From: Bin55 sp963664665
Lineage (GTDB): Bacteria > Pseudomonadota > Gammaproteobacteria > Pseudomonadales > Azotimanducaceae
Length of the DNA: 64,000 nt
Direction of reading: 5' to 3'
Assembly: GCA_963664665.2 (NCBI GenBank)
Contig: CAXXMH010000004.1
Location: 1,240,001 to 1,304,000, forward strand
A program made the translations under genes and the position numbers. The notes under the pieces were generated by a model, which was given only the letters and a program-made list of their open reading frames with translations, was not told the origin of the DNA and searched no databases. This document shows, in pieces, positions 33,517 to 42,804 of this stretch. The first letter of the stretch is position 1. Every line of letters begins with the position of its first letter.

Positions 33517-34988
33517 GCGCCGTCTCCGGTGCGGCCGGTGGCGCGAACCGCGGTCGGCGCGGTGAGCAGCACATCGTAATCGGTCGGCGACCCCAACTCG
33601 ACGCGGACGTCCGGCACGCGGCCCTCGGTCGGGGCGAACAACGTGGCCAGGACGTCAGGATCGGGCAACGTGCCGGCGGCCAGACAACTTTCGATGGCGG
33701 CGGCGAGCGCGGTTTCGCAGGTGCGTTCGTGCGCCAGCGACAACAAGGCCACGGTATCACGGCAGGCGGCACGTTCGCCGTTGGCTTCCATGATCGCGTC
33801 AAACGCGTGCTGGTACGCCTGGCGCGGGAACAGGCGGTCGCGATAGACGAGATGGCGCAGCGCCATGGGCTTGCGCCGCAGCGCATGGATGACGTGACGG
33901 TAATCGATGACATGGCCATTGCACCCGTTCGCCTGTGCGCGGCCGCGCCGCAGTTGCATCAGATGCGAGGCGCCGAGGAACAGTTCCAGACGGTCGTCGT
34001 ACAGACGCACCGTCAACTGATGGCCCACCAGCCGCGACGGCACGGTGTAAAACACTTTCCGCAACACGAAGCCGCCGGAGGAGGTCACGCGCACCTGCAC
34101 CGTGTCGAAGTCCTCGGTACGCTGGCGCGGCAACGGCTTGAGCACGGCGCGCTCCACATCGATGCGGTCGCGTTGGTGGGCGTTGCGCCGCCCAACCACT
34201 TCGTCGACGAAGGCGCGGTAGTGGTCTAAGGTATCGAAGTCGGGCGTACCGCGCAGCAGCAGCGCGTCGGCGAGGCTGCGCTTGAGGTGCCCGTGCGGGC
34301 CTTCCACGGCACCGTTCTCGTGCGATTCCCCGCGATTGTTGCGGGTCGGCGCCATGCCGTAGTGCTCGCACAGCGCCACGTAGCGCGCCGTCGCATCCTT
34401 GCGTTGCGCGGCATCAAGGTTGCGATACGCCGCCGAGAGACTGTCGCTGCGGTGTTCCTGCGGCGCCCCGCCGAGGCTCCACAGGGCGTTCTGCAGCCCC
34501 TCGGCCAAGGCCGTGAAGCTCTCCCCGCCCAGCACCACGTGCAGGTGCGAGAACCCAGAATAGGCCAGCCGGAAGTGGTACAGACGGTGCTTGAGGGCCA
34601 CGCCGGCGATCGTCACCCCCAGGCCGTTGGCGTCGGTGAAGTCCGAGAGCCCGAGCTGACCCGGCGGATGGATCTGGCGGAACACGATCTCCTGCTCCGG
34701 CCCGTGCACCGCACGCCATTGCCGCACGCGCCGTTCCAGCGTGCGGCGAATGCCCGGCGTCTTCTCCAGGATGGGAACAATCTCCTCGTCGAAGATCCCC
34801 GCCAGCGGATCGGGCCGACGACGGTCCCGTGCCTTCGTCTGGGTGGAGGGAAGTCGCGGATCGGCCTCGATCCGGTAGGCCGTGGCGGCGCTAAAGCCGG
34901 CCTTCGCCGCAGCCGCCTGCGGCGTGGTGGTTTGTCTAGATTGCATGTAAAGCCTCACTTGGTGATCGGAAATATGACTGCCTGGCAT
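33513..34988 (-). CDS. istA: IS21 DDE transposase IstA
   Basis: 491 residues. N-terminal HTH (QVRLYMQSRQTT, AAAKAGFSAATAYRIE), then the rve/RNase H core with Asp in LGLSDFTDA, Asp in HRSDSLSAAY and Glu in SHENGAVEGPHGHLK, and a C-terminal beta domain (VRVTSSGGFVLRKVFYTVP, in part). It cuts and joins the element ends. No lesion seen; full-length for the family. Confidence 0.95.
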   Translation of the reverse strand: MPGSHISDHQVRLYMQSRQTTTPQAAAAKAGFSAATAYRIEADPRLPSTQTKARDRRRPDPLAGIFDEEIVPILEKTPGIRRTLERRVRQWRAVHGPEQEIVFRQIHPPGQLGLSDFTDANGLGVTIAGVALKHRLYHFRLAYSGFSHLHVVLGGESFTALAEGLQNALWSLGGAPQEHRSDSLSAAYRNLDAAQRKDATARYVALCEHYGMAPTRNNRGESHENGAVEGPHGHLKRSLADALLLRGTPDFDTLDHYRAFVDEVVGRRNAHQRDRIDVERAVLKPLPRQRTEDFDTVQVRVTSSGGFVLRKVFYTVPSRLVGHQLTVRLYDDRLELFLGASHLMQLRRGRAQANGCNGHVIDYRHVIHALRRKPMALRHLVYRDRLFPRQAYQHAFDAIMEANGERAACRDTVALLSLAHERTCETALAAAIESCLAAGTLPDPDVLATLFAPTEGRVPDVRVELGSPTDYDVLLTAPTAVRATGRTGDGA

Positions 34989-35176
34989 GGTTGTCCGTCC
35001 TCAAGAAGACGGCATAACTTAGCCAATTCCGTCGCGATCACGTAGCTCGGCGCTCGGCCTCGCCGGCTCGCGCCTTGCTCGGTCGGGCTACGCCCTCCCT
35101 CCCAACGCGCGAGCCGGCGGCATTCTCACCTTGATTGTCGCTGGATTCTCACCTTGATTGTCGCTAGACAGGCGGC

Positions 35177-35885
35177 CGAACAAGCCGCTTACGACAAGCT
35201 GCAGGCGGCCCGCGACGCGCATGAAAAAGCCCATGGCGCGAAGCCCCGGGGTGCGCCGCCGAAGCCGCCAGGGGATGCGCCCAAGCAGGCGGCGCGAGAA
35301 CACTTGACCGACCCCGATTCGCAGCTGATGAAGACCCGTGACGGGATCATGCCGGCGTACAACGCGCAAGCGGGCGTCGACGTGGACACGCAGCTCATCG
35401 TGACGTCGGGCGTGACCGACGCGCCGACCGACCACGGTCAGATCGTGCCGACGCTGGATGCGCTCGAAGCGTTGCCCACCGTCGAGCCAGACGTGGCGGC
35501 TGCCGCCGCGGATGACGAAGACGGTCGCATGAACCTGTTGGCGGACGCGGGTTACTACAGCGACGACAATGTTCGGGCGTGCGAGAAAGGCGGCGTCAAG
35601 GCCTATATCGCCACCGGCAAAAACGGGCGGGCACAACCACCGAAAGGGTCTTGTTCGCAAGCGGTCGAGACCATGGTGGCACGGATGCAGGACGTGGTCG
35701 GCCAGGCCCTGTATCGCAAGCGCAAGAGCACGGTCGAAACGACGTTCGGCTGCATCAAGGACGCGATGGGATTTCGGTATCCGAAGATGCGCGGTCTCGC
35801 CGGCGTTCAAACCGAGTGGCAGCTGGCGTGTCTGGCGTGGAACGTCAAACGCTTGTACAGTTTAGGTAGGGAAAGTCTATTCTGA
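35177..35885 (+). pseudogene. IS1182-like transposase, 3' part
   Basis: Second half of the same gene. GVDVDTQLIVTSGVTD and LLADAGYYSDDN (second catalytic Asp) and KSTVETTFGCIKDAMGF (catalytic Glu) complete the DDE set. Codon 226 is made of 32517-32518 plus 35177, so excision of the IS21 unit with one target copy would restore a 461-residue protein with no other lesion. The interruption is therefore recent. Confidence 0.9.
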
Positions 35886-36078
35886 ATGCGGAGAAACGCG
35901 AAAACCACCTCAAAGTGGATGCAATATGGCTGGTTTCGGTGACTTTGAGCGTTTAATTTCGGTCGAATCCGGCTTGACCGGCGCACCGACACCGATCGGG
36001 CCGATTAAATGCGATCGCGAGCGAAAAACGCCGCAAAACCGAGTCGAAAATCAACAGCCTCTATATAAGTCCCATTAA

Positions 36079-36165
36079 TTACGACCCGAGTACGTGAATG
36101 AGAAGGACGCACTCGGCGCGCTTCGAGATGCGTTTTCTGACTGGGTAAATCAGGTTGCGGACTGA
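36079..36165 (+). pseudogene. Possible truncated C-terminus of a host gene next to the IS
   Basis: Right after the IS end a short frame reads EYVNEKDALGALRDAFSDWVNQVAD and stops at 36163-36165. It looks like an amphipathic helical protein end, cut off from its beginning by the insertions; a GTG at 36094 could also make a 23-residue peptide. I cannot name the gene. The rest of 36066-36314 holds nothing I recognise. Confidence 0.3.
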
Positions 36166-36314
36166 CCATTCCACATTCGCACGCGCAATTTGAAAGCCAG
36201 AAGGTTAGCTCAAACTTCACTGTAGGTGCGCCTGAAGTGTAGGGTAGTCCTCTCATCTGGAGAGAATCAATCACGCGTAAATCGCTCTGTGCGTGACTCG
36301 GCCATGATTTTATA

Positions 36315-36354
36315 ATATACAGTAAACTGCCATATTTCATAATTAACTGTATAT
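36315..36354 (+). promoter_or_regulatory. Inverted-repeat operator at the AbiE pair
   Basis: ATATACAGT (36315-36323) and ACTGTATAT (36346-36354) are exact inverted copies, 22 bases apart; the second touches the ATG of abiEi. The first is part of a further palindrome CAGTAAACTG. AbiEi antitoxins bind inverted repeats overlapping their promoter as negative autoregulators, so this is the likely operator. TATAAT at 36311-36316 may be the -10 box inside it. Confidence 0.65.
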
Positions 36355-36915
36355 ATGAAGAGATCAGAATTGCAAACAACGCTCGACGAAATGGACGCGG
36401 TGTTTAAAAAATGGTTGTTCAGAACAGGGGATTTTCTTACGCTATTTCCGACTGAATCCCGGGAGAACATACTCCAGAGTCTCCATCGCCATGTTCGTGA
36501 AGGTGTCTTAGAAGGTGTATGTCGTGGCGTTTACGCTAACCAAAGAGCGCGATGTCGAACTCATGATGCGTTCGCACTAGCGCGATTTCTCCGCCCAAGG
36601 AACTTTGTTTACCTTAGCAGGGAAGTCCGATTGCAGCAACTGGGGTTAATAACACAAGTCTATGTCGACTATCTCTCATTAATGACAGATGGCCGGACGC
36701 AAACGTTTGATACGCCCTACGGAATCATTAAGTACGCACACACCGATCGAAGCTGGGAATCTATCAGCGCACACCTCACCTACAACCACGAATCAAGACT
36801 GTGGGAGGCTGACGAAAAGTTAGCGATACTAGACCTACGGAAATCTAGGAACCAGGCGCACATAGGTATGTTCTTGGAAGAAAAGGAACGAATGGACGGG
36901 ATTCATGCCTTCTAA
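36355..36915 (+). CDS. abiEi: Type IV antitoxin AbiEi family
   Basis: 186 residues. N-terminal winged helix (FFLT-like FRTGDFLTLFPTESRENI; VREGVLEGVCRGVYANQ) followed by the AbiEi C-terminal domain: LARFLRPRNFVYLSREVRLQQLGLI (in part), TDGRTQTFDTPYGIIKYAHT. The second domain neutralises the toxin, the first binds the operator just upstream. Its stop lies 11 bases inside abiEii, so both are co-translated. Low GC compared with the adjacent IS elements. Confidence 0.85.
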   Translation: MKRSELQTTLDEMDAVFKKWLFRTGDFLTLFPTESRENILQSLHRHVREGVLEGVCRGVYANQRARCRTHDAFALARFLRPRNFVYLSREVRLQQLGLITQVYVDYLSLMTDGRTQTFDTPYGIIKYAHTDRSWESISAHLTYNHESRLWEADEKLAILDLRKSRNQAHIGMFLEEKERMDGIHAF

Positions 36916-37783
36916 AGCAGAGTCGTTTGCAGTGTTTGCGAGATCTACGCTTGCAGACGAGCCTATGCTCTATCGTGCAGTTGTGAAAGAGGTCATCCAT
37001 ATCGAGTCGTTAAGTGCGATGAACGAATCAGGGTTGTTTCAACGGATGGTGTTTCAGGGTGGAACAGCGATCAGATTGTGCTACGGCGGCACTAGGTACT
37101 CAGAGGACTTAGATTTTTCAGCAGTAGGTGATTTGCCTCGGGACGATATGGCAATCTTCTTCGACTGCTTGGGTGGTCGTATTCAGAATTTAGGTCTTAA
37201 TCTCGATCCTATCAAGGAATCTACCATTGGACACGTTCACGGCCCAGGGGATACCCGTCGATGGCGTACACGTATCGTCATCCCACCATCCACAGATACA
37301 AACTACGGTGTTCGCAGTTCACATCACGTCAAGATCGAGATTGATACCCGTCCAGTACATGAACGCACTTCGCGAGTGGTTCAAGTAAACCATGCTGACC
37401 TCGGACAGATCGGACCGGTAGTCGCGACTAAATCAATCCGAGAATTGCTGGCAGATAAGACTCTTGCCTTTCTTGGCCGCAATACAATGAAATGGCGCGA
37501 CGTGTTCGATATGTACTTTCTTCGTAATCAGGTTCGTGGAGTGAACGAGGGTCTTTTAAGCATAAAACTCAGAGAAGATTATTCAGACAAGGCTGCATTG
37601 CAGAACAGAATAGAAATTCGCCGCAGAGATCTTGACGACTCCGCAAATCGAGATCTGCTGTCCCAAGAACTAACCCCTCTCATTCCCGCAAGCCAACGAA
37701 AGGTTTGGTTATCCGGCGAAGGCACAGAAGCCTTAATCAACGAAGCCTCAACTGCGCTGGAGGGGTTGACTGACCTTTTTTAA
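36905..37783 (+). CDS. abiEii: Type IV toxin AbiEii, nucleotidyltransferase
   Basis: 292 residues. FQGGTAIRLCYGGTRYSEDLDFS (residues about 49-71, quoted in parts GGTAIRLCYGG, RYSEDLDF) is the GS and D-x-D motif of the DNA-polymerase-beta-like AbiEii toxins. VATKSIRELLADKTLAFLGR (about 178) gives the catalytic Lys region, and KWRDVFDMYFLR the motif IV Asp. Members add nucleotides to tRNA or otherwise block growth after phage infection. Complete gene, no lesion. Confidence 0.88.
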   Translation: MPSKAESFAVFARSTLADEPMLYRAVVKEVIHIESLSAMNESGLFQRMVFQGGTAIRLCYGGTRYSEDLDFSAVGDLPRDDMAIFFDCLGGRIQNLGLNLDPIKESTIGHVHGPGDTRRWRTRIVIPPSTDTNYGVRSSHHVKIEIDTRPVHERTSRVVQVNHADLGQIGPVVATKSIRELLADKTLAFLGRNTMKWRDVFDMYFLRNQVRGVNEGLLSIKLREDYSDKAALQNRIEIRRRDLDDSANRDLLSQELTPLIPASQRKVWLSGEGTEALINEASTALEGLTDLF

Positions 37784-38017
37784 TCTCTCGCATGATCAAA
37801 CCCGGGCAAGTCCGACCCGTGGGAGAGGCAACAGAAAAATCATGCCAGTAACCAGAGAATCCCTCGCACACTGTGAACGCATCGGTCGCGCGATCGAGGA
37901 TCTCGACGGATAACCCGCTGCCTTGATGTGTCGGAGTTCGCGCCGACAAAGTCGCGTCATTATTTCTACGTGAGTGTCTTGCTGGAACCAGATCGTTGTT
38001 CTGGACTCCGAGACTCA

Positions 38018-39127
38018 TTAAGGATGCGCTTCCAATACGGCGTCCCATACGACTTCTGAGGCTAAGGTCCCAAGCCCGACACCAGACCATGCATCTATGT
38101 CGATTTCACCAGTAGATACGAACCACAGTGTGTCCCCGTCGGTATCCGTTTGAAAGGGTTGGATCGCCCGCGCCATCGAACTGTGAACTTGCCGCGCTAA
38201 TTGGTCGATCGAAAATCTGTTCGTCGCTTGATTCGTCACCACTACTGTTAATGTCGTGTTTCCTGGTGGCGGTTCTAAATTCGCCTCCGCATCCTCAATC
38301 TGCTGTTCAATCGCATCCATGAAACTGATGCGTTCGCCAGTGTCACGATCCAGATGACCGCGGACAACTTGCCCGTCTCGATCCACCACGGCGCCGACCG
38401 CGTTTAAGACGACACACGCAAATACCTTGATCCCACCTGTTTCTATAAACGCTGCGCCTTGACCTGCTGCTTCCATGTGGTCAAAGCCGATCAATTTACC
38501 CACCGTTGCAGAGATCCCTGCGCCTCTCGCCCCCATTGGAAATCGGTTGGGCATCGCACTTTCCAATGCCGTTCGACCGAGTCGCTTATCGGGATAAATA
38601 CTGTTGTCGCGCGGACTAAAGTCGAAGATGATTCCGCCACTCACTAGTGGGATTGCCTCCCAGTTAGCCTCGTAGTCGTTCATTGCCAGCAAACCTGCTG
38701 AAACACCACCGACCGTTTCGAGGCCGAATAGTGAGCCACCTGCAAGGCTGATCGCATGGACGAACCCGTATTCGCCTACCACGCCAGGCGCTCCACCGCG
38801 GACGTCTACCGCTAGTCGTGCGCCTTCAGGAAAGTGGAATACAGTGACTCCAGTAGGACCGTCCGGATATTCGGCGATCCCGACGTTGAATGAGTCGAAG
38901 TCATATTCGAGTACGCGTTCGCCAATATCCGTGCTTATCGCAAGATCAGGATCGTCGTTCGTCTTGGTGGTGGTTTGGCTATGTACGAACGTCGTGGAGA
39001 GATGACTCAACAGCAGGAGCGAACAGAGGCCTACGTTAGCAACGAAAGAGCGTTTCGCGCGGCATCGACGACAAAATTGCGCAAAATGGAGCTTAACGGA
39101 TCGATTGAAGATATTAGCTAGTAGCAT
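38018..39127 (-). CDS. P1-family (DmpA-type) aminopeptidase, exported
   Basis: 369 residues. A signal peptide covers about residues 25-50 (FVANVGLCSLLLLSHLSTTFVHS, in part). VDVRGGAPG and SLAGGSLFGLETVGGVSAGLL are signatures of the P1/S58 N-terminal-nucleophile family. The autoproteolysis site should be at PGNTTLTVVVTN (about residue 283), where Thr becomes the new N-terminal nucleophile. The exported form suggests periplasmic hydrolysis of D-amino or beta-amino peptides, which is known for some members; substrate not determined. Convergent with the abiE pair. Confidence 0.85.
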   Translation of the reverse strand: MLLANIFNRSVKLHFAQFCRRCRAKRSFVANVGLCSLLLLSHLSTTFVHSQTTTKTNDDPDLAISTDIGERVLEYDFDSFNVGIAEYPDGPTGVTVFHFPEGARLAVDVRGGAPGVVGEYGFVHAISLAGGSLFGLETVGGVSAGLLAMNDYEANWEAIPLVSGGIIFDFSPRDNSIYPDKRLGRTALESAMPNRFPMGARGAGISATVGKLIGFDHMEAAGQGAAFIETGGIKVFACVVLNAVGAVVDRDGQVVRGHLDRDTGERISFMDAIEQQIEDAEANLEPPPGNTTLTVVVTNQATNRFSIDQLARQVHSSMARAIQPFQTDTDGDTLWFVSTGEIDIDAWSGVGLGTLASEVVWDAVLEAHP

Positions 39128-39336
39128 GAAGTGTTCTCGATAGGGAATCGGTTCGAAGGATTGTCGAGCCGCTCAAATTGTTCACGATTGTCTTCGGGAC
39201 TCAAACATGCTACTTCTACACGGATGCTGCATCGGAACGAGAGTGCGCAACATGAAGGCTCACGTCACTCAGCGTGGTTGCGACTCGCTCGAGCCTTGAG
39301 TGAAGCACACCACCAAAGTAGTAGGGCGTACCGTTA

Positions 39337-41499
39337 GTGGCTGAGCTAAGTCGCGACAAGGTCCTATCAGCGACGACGCTAGCAGCGATTTCAGCGGGTG
39401 GTACCTCTGGTTTAGGTTTACTCGTTTCCCACGTTGCCTTCGCAACGTTGATCTTCTCCGGTGCACTCGCCCCACATTCTTCGCAGGGAATTGGTTTCAT
39501 TCTCTTTGGGTGTTTTTCCGGCTGCCTAATCATTGCGCTAGTTGGTGGCTTCCGAGGAGCCATCGCTGGCCTATCGCCCGCACTCGTTATCGCCATGGTG
39601 GACATCGGTGCAACCATGGAAGTAGCAGAAGAGAGCCGACTCGTTACTACCGTTGTGGCGTTGGCGCTGGGAGCGTCAGTGACGGGCGCGCTCTGTTACT
39701 TGGTGGGGAAGTATCGGTTCACGCAACTTGCTCGTTTTATCCCGTTCCCGGTGGCAAGTGGGTTTGTCGGCGGCATCGGTGGAGTTGTGTGCCTGACCGC
39801 AATCGGAATTGCAGGCGTTGATTTGAATTGGCGCATTGTCCCAAGACTATTTGATGCTGACGTACTAGTTCAGTGGGTACCCGGAGTCGCCTACGGCCTC
39901 GCACTCTATCTCACACTGAAGCGCTGGCGTAATGCATTGATCTTGCCGATCAGTGTCGCGTTGTTTGTCGGCGCGTATCACGTGGTTCTCGCGACACTTG
40001 GGATCTCAGACAACGAAGTACGGGAGATGGGTCTACTCTATGCGAGTACCGTGTCAGGTAACCTCTGGCCGCCGGTGATGCCTTCGGAATTGCTGATGAC
40101 TGATTGGTCCGCGATTCTCGTGCAGATTCCTAACTTGCTGGCGCTCGCGCTGGTCGCACTTATTTGCATCGTCATGGCGCTATCAGGTCTTGAAGTTGCA
40201 CTAAACGAAGACCTGAATTGGGACCGCGAATTTCAAGCTGCAGGCGCGGCGAGCGCGTTCGGTGGTTTAGGTGGAGGAACCTTCATCTGCATGATCGTGC
40301 CGGCTTCGTTTCGCAGTAAGCAGTTTGGGGCGACCTCACGTTTCACCGGTGTCGTTTGCGCGTTGATCATTGGCGGAGCGTTATTTTTTGGAGACGCCGC
40401 GCTTGAGTTCGTACCGATTTCACTTCTGATCGGCATCTTGCTATTCGCAGGATTAGGCATGATCGACGAAGGGTTAATTCGAACCTACCAGCGACTGCCG
40501 TGGTCGGAGTTCTCGATTGTCTTGATCATCGTGATCGTGATCGTCACGCTTGGATTACTAGAAGGTGTCGCAGTCGGCATCTTGGCTACGTTGGTGTTTT
40601 TCGCATTACGTCTCTCGCGGATCGATCCTATCGCATCGGAATTCTCAGCGTTGAGTCACAGTAGTAAGGCTGTGCGCACGCCACCTGACCGGACTATCCT
40701 GCGCGAGCACGGTGACCGGATTCAAGGATTTCGACTTCGTGGATATCTGTTCTTCGGTAGTGCGTCGTCACTAGCAGATCGGATGGTGCGCGCAATCGAA
40801 AGCGAAACCTCACCGTCGAGTCTGGTTCTGGATTTCGCAAACGTATCCGGCTTCGACTATTCCGCGATAAGTGTGTTAGGTCGGTTCCTGCAGAATGCAC
40901 AAAAAAACGGGGTGAAAATTGTTCTGAGCCGTGCCTCAGCGTCCTTCGTCGAAGGGTTGTCTAGAAATGTGCCTCCTGCGGCGTTCGCAGCTTTGGCGAC
41001 GATGGAGAATGAGGACAAAGCGCTTGAGTCGTGCGAGAACGACTTGATTGAGGCTTGGCGAGAGATGTCACGTGACACCTACGAAAAGCGCGGTGAGCTT
41101 CTTCAGAAATCCGCTCAGGAAATTGCGCGCTATCTTGATAAGCAAATTCTCTTCGAGGAGCTCATTGGGGAATTGCGCGCATTCACAACAACCGAAAACT
41201 ACACTAGCCGGGAGACGATTGCTCCTGCCGCGGACGGAGAGATCCAGTTCCTAATTCAAGGTCGTGCAACCGCGTACAACAACGACGATGTCAGGTTGGT
41301 GCAATGTTCGGTCGGGGACGTTGTGTGGCCTGTGACGGTTTCGGATGGAGACGCGGATCACATCATTGTCGATATGACCTCGGTTTGTGCTCGATTACCT
41401 GGTGAAACGCTTCGCGGGCTTGAGGAGCATGAACCCGAGCTCGCACTGAAGCTCTACCGTTACATGTACGAGGTTCGGCAGCCATTGACTAGCGGGTAG
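39337..41499 (+). CDS. SulP-family anion transporter with STAS and cNMP-binding-like domains
   Basis: 720 residues, GTG start. About ten to eleven membrane helices (residues 10-420): SGLGLLVSHVAFATLIFSG and VASGFVGGIGGVVCLTAIG belong to the UraA-like core. RIQGFRLRGYLFFGSASSLAD and LVLDFANVSGFDYSAISVLG (about 455-560) form the STAS domain. The last 130 residues (IQFLIQGRATAYN, VGDVVWPVT, CARLPGETLRGLEEHEPELALKLYRYM, in part) look like a cyclic-nucleotide-binding beta-roll. Such three-part SulP proteins occur in bacteria as sulfate or bicarbonate carriers; the ion is not readable. Confidence 0.87.
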   Translation: MAELSRDKVLSATTLAAISAGGTSGLGLLVSHVAFATLIFSGALAPHSSQGIGFILFGCFSGCLIIALVGGFRGAIAGLSPALVIAMVDIGATMEVAEESRLVTTVVALALGASVTGALCYLVGKYRFTQLARFIPFPVASGFVGGIGGVVCLTAIGIAGVDLNWRIVPRLFDADVLVQWVPGVAYGLALYLTLKRWRNALILPISVALFVGAYHVVLATLGISDNEVREMGLLYASTVSGNLWPPVMPSELLMTDWSAILVQIPNLLALALVALICIVMALSGLEVALNEDLNWDREFQAAGAASAFGGLGGGTFICMIVPASFRSKQFGATSRFTGVVCALIIGGALFFGDAALEFVPISLLIGILLFAGLGMIDEGLIRTYQRLPWSEFSIVLIIVIVIVTLGLLEGVAVGILATLVFFALRLSRIDPIASEFSALSHSSKAVRTPPDRTILREHGDRIQGFRLRGYLFFGSASSLADRMVRAIESETSPSSLVLDFANVSGFDYSAISVLGRFLQNAQKNGVKIVLSRASASFVEGLSRNVPPAAFAALATMENEDKALESCENDLIEAWREMSRDTYEKRGELLQKSAQEIARYLDKQILFEELIGELRAFTTTENYTSRETIAPAADGEIQFLIQGRATAYNNDDVRLVQCSVGDVVWPVTVSDGDADHIIVDMTSVCARLPGETLRGLEEHEPELALKLYRYMYEVRQPLTSG

Positions 41500-41549
41500 C
41501 CCCGCTGCTCATCCGCGCCAAGAAACGACGCTTGCGGAATCTCAGACGC

Positions 41550-42764
41550 TCAGTTTTTCAACAAGGAGCGTAGGTCAACCGTTGAATCACTCAGAGCTCT
41601 TGCGTCGACTTGCTTGCCACAGAGTTGCCGTGCAGCCATGAATTCTCGTGGCGAGTTGACCGCGTCCGCACCTACGAGAACGTCTCCTTTAAGGTGAAAG
41701 TGAGCAAATGAATCTGCATCACGTTCACCACGTGTCACGGATCGGTCTCGATCCGTCGCAAAGCCGACCATTTGTAGCTTTAAGTCGTACTGATCGGACC
41801 AGAACCAAGGATAGCTTGCGTACGTAGTCGGGTTGCCTGCAATGTTGGCAGCGGCGACTCTCGCTTGCTCCATCGCGTTAGGTACAGATTCAAGACGCAA
41901 TCGACGATCAATCAACGGATTAGGGTGGTTCGTGCAGTCGCCAACCGCATAGATGTCGGGATCTTCAGTTTGGCAGTGCTCGTTTACGCGAATGCCGTTA
42001 TCGACTTCGAGACCTGCGTTGGATGCCAGGTCCGTGTTGGGTCGGATGCCGACGCCTACGATCACCAAATTGAGGTCAATTTCGGCGCCATCGGAAATAA
42101 CCAGCGACGAAACTCGCTCGGTGTCGTCGGCTCGAATCTTTGTGACCTGCGAATTGAGATGAATGTCAACACCATGTGATTCGTGCAGCGCTGAATAGAA
42201 CGACGCCAATTCCTCGGTGGCTACACGTTTTAGAAGGCGATCTTCCATCTCGACAACGGATACACTAAATCCAAGATGTCTGAGTGATGCAGCCGCTTCT
42301 AATCCGATGTAGCCTCCTCCGATAATCCCGATGGTCGTGGAGGACTTGAGTTCCTGTGCGATCGCATCGACATCGTCAATCGTTCTTAAGACGTGGACTC
42401 CACTGAGGTTTGAGCCTTCAATTGGTGGCAGGATTGGCGTAGATCCTGTCGCAAGCACGAGCTTGTCGTATGAAAGCTGCTCTTGTCCGTCTAGGTCAAC
42501 GAACTTACTCTCACGATCGATCGCTTGAACCTTGCGACCCAACATAAGCGTCACATCGCTTTTCTCATAAAACGCTTCGGGTCGAAGTGTGACGCGATCA
42601 AGGTCGTGTTCGCGTCGTAGATATTCCTTTGTTAATGGTGGTCGTTGGTAGGGTAAGTACCGTTCAGACCCAATTAGCGTGATAGGTCCTTCGTACTTTA
42701 GCTGCCGTAGACTCGCCGCGACTTGACCACCGGCGTGACCGCCTCCGACTATGACGACTGACAT
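41550..42764 (-). CDS. FAD-dependent NAD(P)H : ferredoxin/rubredoxin reductase
   Basis: 404 residues. VIVGGGHAGGQVAASLRQL (FAD Rossmann motif, N-terminus), LATGSTPILPPIEG, IGIIGGGYIGLEAAASLRHLG (NAD motif, about 145) and IYAVGDCTNHPN (FAD, about 273) are in order, followed by the C-terminal reductase domain PWFWSDQYDLKLQMVGFA. This is the ferredoxin reductase type of oxygenase systems and rubredoxin reductases. No oxygenase component is next to it. Confidence 0.92.
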   Translation of the reverse strand: MSVVIVGGGHAGGQVAASLRQLKYEGPITLIGSERYLPYQRPPLTKEYLRREHDLDRVTLRPEAFYEKSDVTLMLGRKVQAIDRESKFVDLDGQEQLSYDKLVLATGSTPILPPIEGSNLSGVHVLRTIDDVDAIAQELKSSTTIGIIGGGYIGLEAAASLRHLGFSVSVVEMEDRLLKRVATEELASFYSALHESHGVDIHLNSQVTKIRADDTERVSSLVISDGAEIDLNLVIVGVGIRPNTDLASNAGLEVDNGIRVNEHCQTEDPDIYAVGDCTNHPNPLIDRRLRLESVPNAMEQARVAAANIAGNPTTYASYPWFWSDQYDLKLQMVGFATDRDRSVTRGERDADSFAHFHLKGDVLVGADAVNSPREFMAARQLCGKQVDARALSDSTVDLRSLLKN

Positions 42765-42804
42765 AAATTAAGGTATTTAGAAATTTGAATTCGCGAATGA
42801 ACGA

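Larger units (their letters stand above)
32519..35170 (-). mobile_element. Complete IS21-family element (istA-istB)
   Basis: 2652 bp, from TGTAGC at the left to TAGACA at the right (5'-TG...CA-3' termini). Each end carries two copies of a 20-base repeat GCGACAATCAAGGTGAGAAT-like unit, at 32525 and 32548 on the left and, inverted, at 35122-35141 and 35145-35164 on the right, the multiple terminal repeats of IS21 elements. The outer repeat starts exactly six bases from the tip on both sides. Both genes are intact, so the element may be active. Confidence 0.93.
31753..36061 (+). mobile_element. IS1182-like element, interrupted by an IS21-family element
   Basis: Left end GAGGCTGTTGA (from 31753) and right end TCAACAGCCTC (to 36061) are perfect 11-base inverted ends, flanked by TATA on both sides (31749-31752 and 36062-36065), the likely target duplication. 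Without the nested 2652-bp element and its 6-bp duplication, the unit is about 1651 bp with one transposase gene, a normal size for IS1182-type elements. GC content is clearly above that of the neighbouring host genes. Confidence 0.85.

Noticed and set aside
34287..35045. 252-residue plus-strand ORF opposite istA
   Set aside because: Shadow frame of the GC-rich istA gene, with no recognisable domain.
35088..35810. 240-residue minus-strand ORF opposite the IS1182-like transposase
   Set aside because: Shadow of the transposase 3' half and crosses the IS21 boundary.
31842..35885. CRISPR-like or satellite repeats at 32525-32567 and 35122-35164
   Set aside because: The repeated 20-mers are the multiple terminal repeats of the IS21 element, two at each end.
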